Of a stretch of 64,000 nucleotides of DNA, positions 57,401-64,000 are shown in pieces (position 1 is the stretch's first letter; every line of letters begins with the position of its first letter). The stretch covers positions 105,532 to 169,531 of the forward strand of contig VWZW01000480.1 in assembly GCA_013397115.1 (NCBI GenBank), given 5' to 3'. The position numbers and the translations under genes are program-made. Source of the stretch: Edolisoma coerulescens. Taxonomy: Eukaryota; Chordata; Aves; Passeriformes; Campephagidae. The notes under the pieces were generated by a model, which was not told the origin of the DNA, did not search any database, and saw only the letters and a program-made list of their open reading frames with translations.

Positions 57401-58595
57401 GGACAAGGGAAGGACAGGAGCAACTGCTCTGCCTGGAGAAGGAGATGGTGAAGAACACTGAGCAGTGGTAGGTCCTGAAAAGAAAATCTGCCTCTGTCCT
57501 TCTCTCTGTGTTACAAAGAAACAGCACAGGGCACAGCAGCTGCAGCAGGAATAGGATGGGGAGTGCTTGAAATACTTCTTGACTCTGACTAAATCTTGGG
57601 GCTGCAGAGAAGTTCTGCCTTCCTCTATGTCCCCCACAGCTGGGAGGAAATTTGGAGCAGAGAAGGCCAGTGGTGGAGCCTAGCATGAAAGACAACCCTG
57701 TCAGAACTGGGATCTTGAGGCAGAATGATCACTAAAAAAAATAGGATATTATTTTTGCTAGCTCTTTCCCTCCTGTATTTTTTTTCTCAGCTGGATCAAA
57801 GGAATTAGTTTGGCTGGTTTCTCTTTTATTTCAAGTCATCTTTACTTTTCTTTCTGTTTGTTAATCTTCCCCAGAATGGTCTTCAAAGTTGGGGTTGGAA
57901 AGGCTGCAGGGGAATTTTGGTTGTCAGTTTGGTTTATATTTAATATCGCTGTAGCAATGGTATCTGAATGTTTTGCTAAATGAATTCTTGCTTGGTTTTG
58001 CTTTCAACTTGATTTCTATGATGCTACTTCAGACAAATGGTAACCCTCTCACATGGGAAAGAAGAATCAGTTGAACAAAGCACTTGCTTTGGAAAGATGA
58101 GGGTAGAGTTGTGATGGCTGCTCAGAGACTACATCAGAAAGAGAACTGTGCCCCATAAATCTCCCATCCGAGGTGGGTGAGGGAGCACTTCTCTACCACA
58201 TCTCACACTGTGCCCAGAGCATGTGTGCCCAAACACTACAAAGGGCATTTTTAATCACCAGGACTGGCTAAAATCTATATACAGCATTGCCTCTTAACAG
58301 ATAGGATCTCTGGAAACTCCATCCCCCTCCCTCCCCAAACACATATTTGCCCCGTGGAAACTGAGCTTTCCCCTCATGGAGTCCAGGTGAGGTTGCACAC
58401 TTTGTGTCACTGGTAGGAACAGCCCTAGCTGGGTGTTTGTGGTGACAGGAGGTGGTGGGAGGATTTGCTATTTGCCTCATGTGCTGGCTCTCTCATTTAA
58501 GTTTCTTAGCCCCCTCAGGCTCAGCTGTGGCTCACTGCCAGTATTTGATCACATTTTCAGAGCAGGATTAATTATGCTTTATTGCTTGTTCGCAT
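54481..58595. other. intergenic, nothing recognised
   Basis: Contains A-rich and T-rich short runs (56,430-56,450; 57,778-57,786) but no exon or named repeat that I can support. Confidence 0.5.
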
Positions 58596-58599
58596 AATG

Positions 58600-58990
58600 G
58601 ACCAGCAGCATTTAAGTTGGAAAAGACCTTTGTGATCATCAAGCCCAACCATTACCCAGCACTGCCAAGCCGTGTCCCTAGTGCCACATCTAGATGTCTT
58701 TTAAATATCTCCAGTGCTGGTGACACAACCACTTCCCTGGGCAGCCTGCTCCAGTGTTTGACAACTTTTGGTGAAGAAATTTTTCCTAATATCCAATCTA
58801 AACCTCCTGAGGTACAACTTGAGGCCATTTCCTCTTGTCATATCGTTTGTTATCTGGAAAAAGAGACCAACGCTCACCTTGCTACAATTTCCTTTCTGGT
58901 AGTTGTAGAGAGTGAAAGGTCCCCACTGAGTCTCCTTTTCTCCAGGCTAAACACCCTCAGCTCCCTCAGCCATTCCTCCCAAAGGCCCAT
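58600..58990 (-). mobile_element. CR1 LINE 3' fragment, minus orientation
   Basis: The plus strand reads the reverse complement of CR1: TTGGAAAAGACCTTTGTGAT, CTTCCCTGGGCAGCCTGCTC, ATATCCAATCTAAACCTCCT, TTGAGGCCATTTCCTCTTGT, TCTCCAGGCTAAACACCCTC. It is among the best preserved CR1 copies in the window, though still without an intact frame. Confidence 0.93.
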
Positions 58991-60925
58991 TCTTTGGAGG
59001 AGAAGGAGGAGGGAGGAGATGTGCCCTGTAATTTAGTGACCATTCATTCTAAATGAGAAGGTTAATAGCTTGGCCACTTCATATTTTAACCCTAAGCTTT
59101 TTCCCTCTCTAATTGTAAAGCATAATAGGTTTTATTTCCATACGGCTTTTCCCTATGGGGCTTTGTCTGGATGTATAAATCAAAGCCTTCCTGCCACATT
59201 TTGGGGCTTGGGGGCAGATTCTGCCCTCACCCAGAGCACAAAGTGGGGTCATCCAGCTGCCAGCAAAGTTACCCCATTTTGCCTGCGTTGCTGGGAGTGG
59301 CCCCTGGGAAGAGGCAAGGGAGAGATGGCCACTCAGATAACTGGCAGGGTGATTGGGTGCTGAGAACTTTGCAAATTGGATTGTTGATCTAGTTGATTAA
59401 ACTTCGAGTGGTTGAGTTTTTCTGGTGCCATGGTCTGGCAGGGCAGACAGTATCTTGGGGGCTGGGGCAGACAGACAGAGCTGCTGGCATACATTCCTCT
59501 CTTCCCAGCAGGAAAATGAGGCCTAGACATGAAGGTGAACCAGGAAGGCTGGGTGTGGGAAACCCGAACCTAGAAAGCTATTAAGTGCAGAAGAAGGCAT
59601 AAATCAGCTGGCCCTTCTCCCTGCCAATGCAGATCTTTCTCCATTGCCTAGTTACTTGTATTTTCATCGGGTCACAGGTTTAAAACAAGTTGGTGCTTCC
59701 ACAGGCACAACCGTTCCACCACAGGCAGGTGTTTGCAGCAGGATCCTCATCTTGAACTCAGGGAAAAAGCAGAAGTGCCTTGGCAGAGCTGTTTGGGGAG
59801 CTGGGAACAGGAACCTAGAGGTTCTTCTGGCCAGGACTGTGATCTGTTTATCAGATCTCTGCTCAGGAGCCTACAGCATCCTTCCTGCCTAACTGTAAGG
59901 AGCACTAGCAGCTTGTCTTGATATCCTGCTCGCATGGGAACCTCTGGAGCTGAGCCTCAGGTGTTTGGTGAGAGCTGGGTGACAGTGAACCAGCTGCAGG
60001 AGTCGAGGATGACAGCGTCACTAACAGCACAAGCAGGTCCTTTCTCTCTACTTCTGCACTGCTGGTTTAAACTGGGCTGGTGACAAAGAGGGGTGAGCAG
60101 CCACTGGCACTGTGTGAGGAGGCACGTTTCTGACCCGAGTACCAGGCTGAGGTACAGGGGTGTGCTGCTGGTGCCTTGGAAGAATGGAACTGATACCTGC
60201 AAAATGCAAAGTCTTAAAGCTATTTCCCAGCCCCTCTGGAAATGCAGTGGGAAGAGCAGCCTGCCTCTTCCAGGCTACTGTCAGCCCTTGGCTATCCAGG
60301 CTCCCCACCTCAGCTGGCACAGAGAAGAGGTGCAGGCAGCCCCCCCTGTCCCACCTTCAGCATCTCAGGTCTTTTCTAATGGCCCCTAGGTTCAAGACTG
60401 TGCTCCTGTGGACAGTCAGGCTCTCTCTTAACCCCTGACAGAAAAAGCTGAGTATCTCAAAGCTCCTTAGTTACAAGCAGGACTGTTCTGGGAGAGGTCT
60501 GGAGATCACTCACTGGGTTAATCACTAGCTCTTTCTTTTTGAGGCTGGGCACCCAAAATCCCTTCACTCCATGAATCTGCCAGCCATCTCCCACTTCCAG
60601 CTACCTCCAGGCACTTTCCTCTGAGTGACTTGACAGGTTTTGAAAGTCTTTCATGGACCTTGTTCTGTTTCCCTTACACCAGAACCAACATTGTGACTAA
60701 ACCAGTTTAAACTGTGTTTATCCCGGGTGAGTTTAATTTCACATACTGAATTCAATAAATTGGTAAAAGTGCAGCTTAACTGTTTCAAGAGCAACCACAT
60801 TAGGAATCTGGAAATAAATCAGTTTTCTTATATGTCAGGGAGATTTTTCTACAAATAGGGCAGACCTCGCTCTAAAGCCAATACTGGGAATGCCAACTCC
60901 CTGCCCTTGGTATTTACAGAGAAAC
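58991..60925. other. intergenic, nothing recognised
   Basis: No supported feature. Confidence 0.5.
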
Positions 60926-60929
60926 TGGA

Positions 60930-61215
60930 TTAAGTCGCTCCACCTCATCTAGAATAATAATGTTTAGCATGTAAGTAGCGTTTTACAATTTCAAAGCAAT
61001 AAACACAGAGATACCATGGTAATGAGAACTGACAAGGCACTAGCATTAACTAATTAAGCCTCGCAACTTCCCCGAGGTATCTAAATATGACCGTTCCCAT
61101 TTTATAGATGAGGAAAATAGACATGAATTGATTTACTCACAGTCATAGAGCAATTCAGTGAAAGAGCTAGAACCATGACTCAGTCCTGCTAATGTTTGGA
61201 TGGCTGCTCAGCCCT
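60930..61215 (-). mobile_element. MIR-family SINE, unusually recognisable
   Basis: The plus strand reads the reverse complement of MIR in order: GTAGCGTTTTACAATTTCAA, TTAATTAAGCC-type sequence (here CTAATTAAGCCTCGCAACTT), CCGAGGTATCTAAATATGAC, CATTTTATAGATGAGGAAAA, ACTCACAGTCATAGAGCAAT, GAAAGAGCTAGAACCATGAC. Almost the whole consensus order is present. MIR dates from early amniotes, so retention at this quality in a bird suggests constraint. Confidence 0.8.
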
Positions 61216-63380
61216 CTGTGAGACTCTGCCTTATTTCTAGACACATGCATCAGCACAACCTGGTATCCCATTCTTAGCAAGATTTAGAGATCAATCACTT
61301 TTAATTGCTGCTGACTGCTGTGGAAGGAATGGGGTTTGGATATCTCTCTAGCCAAATGCAGCAGCAATAAGTGGAGGTATTGGTGGTGTTGGAAATGGAT
61401 GCTGGTGAAGTCACAACAAGTTAGCACTGGAGAGCTGCACTCACCACAGAAGCAGCATAGCAGGAAAAGCAGCTAGCAGGTGGGTGCCAAATGAAGCTTT
61501 GGAAGGGCCTGTGTTGGCTGAAACCACCACGGGCTTTGCCTTTCCGAGCCCCGCCACAGCTGCGGGATTTGGTATGCACACAGCCAGGCCATTTTTAATC
61601 TGTATGGGCTCAGTGGTTTACACCAACACTGAATCTGGCCAGAGAGCTCCGTGGGGAGCACAGCTCTGGCACCAGCACTGAAGAGGAACCATCTTGCTCT
61701 GTGCAGTAGGTGCTCAGCACTTCTCATAGGGTATGAGATCAGCAGCTTCAGACAAGAAATCCACCTTTCCCTTATATCACGTCTCTAGGTCCAGACTACA
61801 GAACGCTGGTTACAACAAAGAAACTTTCAGCCACTCTGCCAACTCTGCTTAGACACCACTAATCCCCATCTAAGAAGGTATTGAACAGAGAACTGAATTG
61901 TCATGGCTTGTAAGCAAAATGGTATTTTAATTCCCCTCTAGGAACGTAGTTTACCTCTCCTGGAGTGCCTGATGAGGACTCCTCTACGCATGGAGCACTG
62001 ACCTGCTATGCAGCATCCTCTGCGTTTTGTCTGGGGCTGTTCCCTCTGCCTGTGAGTGCTTTACCTCCACAGCACGCTGCACCTGAGCCGAATGAGCTCA
62101 GGCTGCGGCGGCGAATCCCAATGAGCCTCTCACTGGGCTTTGGAGGCAGGCTATAGGAACCAGTCCTGGAGCACCCGGCACACATATCAGCACCACTGCT
62201 AACTGCTGCTCTGGAAACAATTAAGTATCTCTTTGTTTATGCCGAAATACTGCTGCCTGCCTATGGAATAGCTGTGGACAGCAGGAGTAGAGACAACAGA
62301 CCCGGGGAGGCATAAAAGCGTAGGGGTTTGTGTGTGCGTCCACTCCGCTTCCCAGGGTTTCCAGGGCGGATCACTGGCTCCCCATCTTGTTTTGGGGCTG
62401 TTCCAGCCAGCCCCTGTCTGACTCATCTCTCTGCCAGATGTACCCAGCAGCAGCTGTGAGCACGGATGACCACAAACAAACCCCCGCGCAGCGGGCCCCT
62501 CTCTGCTGCTCTTTGGGGAAGGCTTGGAAAGATCCAGATTCCCTGGCTTTAAATCCATTGCCAGAAATTATCATTCTCCTGTTGATTGCTCTCGAGGGGA
62601 CAAAACATCAAGTTACAACCTGTGGTTTTCAGCCCCAATGGATTAGGAGCAGAAAATCTGTTGAGACCTAAGGCTTAGATCTGTTGGTTTGATAAGCAGT
62701 TCAGTAAAGCACACGGGAGAGGAGCCGTGATGGAGGGTGCTTTGCCACATCAGTGCTAGCCAAATTCCCAGCAGGGAGATGCTTTTCAAGGAAGAGAGTC
62801 AATGCAAGCTAAAGAGCCCCGATGTTGCTAATTTTCTGCCTAAACCAATGGTGATGTGTGTGACTGCTGCTATGCTTCGTGGAAAGTGAGGCTACACTTC
62901 AGTAATGTGAAATTACTCCTCCTTTCCAGTGGTTTGTTCAGCTGAAAATAGTGTTGTGGAGTAAATATCTGGGATGTTACAAAGAGCATCCATCAGTTTT
63001 TCAGATGCTGGGTCAGGCTCTCAGAGTGACTGCTTTCACGTTAGCTTGCACATTGGACAAACTGAATGTGTACATCCAGGAGACAAAACAAATACTGCAC
63101 AGCTCTTTCACAATTGCAGTGTCCTCCATGTAACAGCTGGGTCTGTGCCTGGAGAGTGCATTCTGGCCAAGCAACAGGTTCTTCAGCAGATCAACCTCAA
63201 ACCCACACTGCTCAGGATGCAAGCTGCAGGAATCATGGAAAACCTTCTGGTGACTCAAAGCTTAAGAGAAGTGTTTGTGTCCCAGCTGAATCTGCAGCCT
63301 GGTTCGTGTTAGCTGAAGTTTAAGTGTAGCTGTATTGATACCATATATCTGACTTCTGTGTGAGCTGGTTCACTGCATCA
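61216..63380. other. intergenic, nothing recognised
   Basis: No supported exon or repeat. Several short frames overlap on both strands. Confidence 0.5.
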
Positions 63381-63399
63381 CAGTGCCAAAAAAGGTGGG

Positions 63400-64000
63400 A
63401 ATGCCAGTTTTCTCTTGTTCTGCTTCTGTTTCCAGTTCCTGTCTCCCATGCTTTCCAGCACTGTCCAGGCAGACCCTGTTCTCTCTCATGCCTCCGTTTC
63501 TCAGCTGTTGTCTGTGCCCACCCATCTCACAACTGGCTCTCCTTTTTATTGACTCCCTCATCTTTTCTCTTGGTAACTTAAAACTTCACATTGTTAGGCT
63601 GTTTAGATCTCACATTTTCTACCTTCCTCATCTCACCTTCTTATTCAGCCCTGCAGCATCCCATTCACCAGCAGACCTTGCCTTCACTGTGCATTTCTTC
63701 ATTCATTCAGCTTCCCCCTCCCTGAATTTGCCATCTCTCTCAGACACTCCCCACCCTTTTTCTCTCTCCCTCACTGCATTCCAGCTCCTTCCACTCCACA
63801 AGTGTTTGTGACTACAGACTTTTCCTTACTCCCTGCTAATTAGGAAGGAGATGCATTTACTTCCCCCTCTCAGAGTATTTACCAGTTTCTCTCATCCCCT
63901 GCTTCCCTTGTGTCTCTCTCATCCTGCACAGTCTCGACTGCAACGCTGTCCTCTGTTTCAAATCTGTTTTGCTCTCTTTCAACCACTCCTGTTGGCTTTC
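63400..64000. repeat. pyrimidine-rich tract on the plus strand
   Basis: C and T strongly dominate the plus strand, with many CTCTCT, TTCC and CCCTCC runs, to the end of the window. It is a low-complexity strand asymmetry with no gene recognised. Confidence 0.6.

Noticed and set aside
1..64000. bacterial-type systems: operons, CRISPR arrays, phage or toxin modules
   Set aside because: Introns with GT-AG sites, CpG islands, CR1/MIR/LTR repeats and sparse coding density show vertebrate nuclear DNA. No CRISPR-like spaced direct repeats and no tRNA or rRNA genes were seen.

Overview
The window is vertebrate nuclear DNA, almost certainly from a bird. It holds two multi-exon genes with GT-AG introns and long non-coding stretches. 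The interspersed repeats are CR1 LINE fragments of avian type, two LTR-like pieces resembling passerine endogenous retroviral LTRs, and old MIR-type SINE remnants. There are no Alu or L1 sequences and no bacterial gene structure. A passerine is favoured by the LTR sequence style, which is a recollection-level judgement and not a database match.

Layout: positions 1-190 are a GC- and CpG-rich edge, possibly the promoter side of a gene lying to the left. From 190 to 9.96 kb is non-coding, with an LTR-like block at about 1.3-1.6 kb and a possible second at about 5.2-5.6 kb. From 9,960 to 14,256, minus strand, lies HDHD5 (CECR5), a mitochondrial HAD-superfamily hydrolase-like protein. Seven exons encoding the C-terminal 359 residues are readable. 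The 5' part, which should carry the targeting peptide and the DxD catalytic motif, is missing exactly at a single N (14,258). From 14.3 to 22.4 kb is intergenic DNA with a CpG island, a CR1 copy, a 173-N assembly gap (16,573-16,745) flanked by a G-rich repeat, and a second CpG island. From 22,432 to about 41.47 kb, minus strand, is a complete ADA2 (CECR1) gene: nine coding exons, 515 codons, all frames closing correctly, plus a likely non-coding first exon in a CpG-island promoter near 41.3-41.5 kb. From 41.7 to 64 kb is gene-poor, with CR1, LTR and MIR remnants and no coding exon I can defend.

The two genes lie head-to-tail on the same strand. By established knowledge this is the arrangement of the human 22q11.1 cat-eye syndrome region (TMEM121B, HDHD5, ADA2, then CECR2), so the window is an avian block of conserved synteny. 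Nothing in the sequence suggests that they act in one pathway: ADA2 is a secreted adenosine deaminase and HDHD5 a mitochondrial protein. I found no novel multi-gene system. The most useful oddities are the lost 5' end of HDHD5, a CpG island beside the gap with no gene assigned, an intronic CpG island in ADA2, and several small structured or regulatory-looking motifs.
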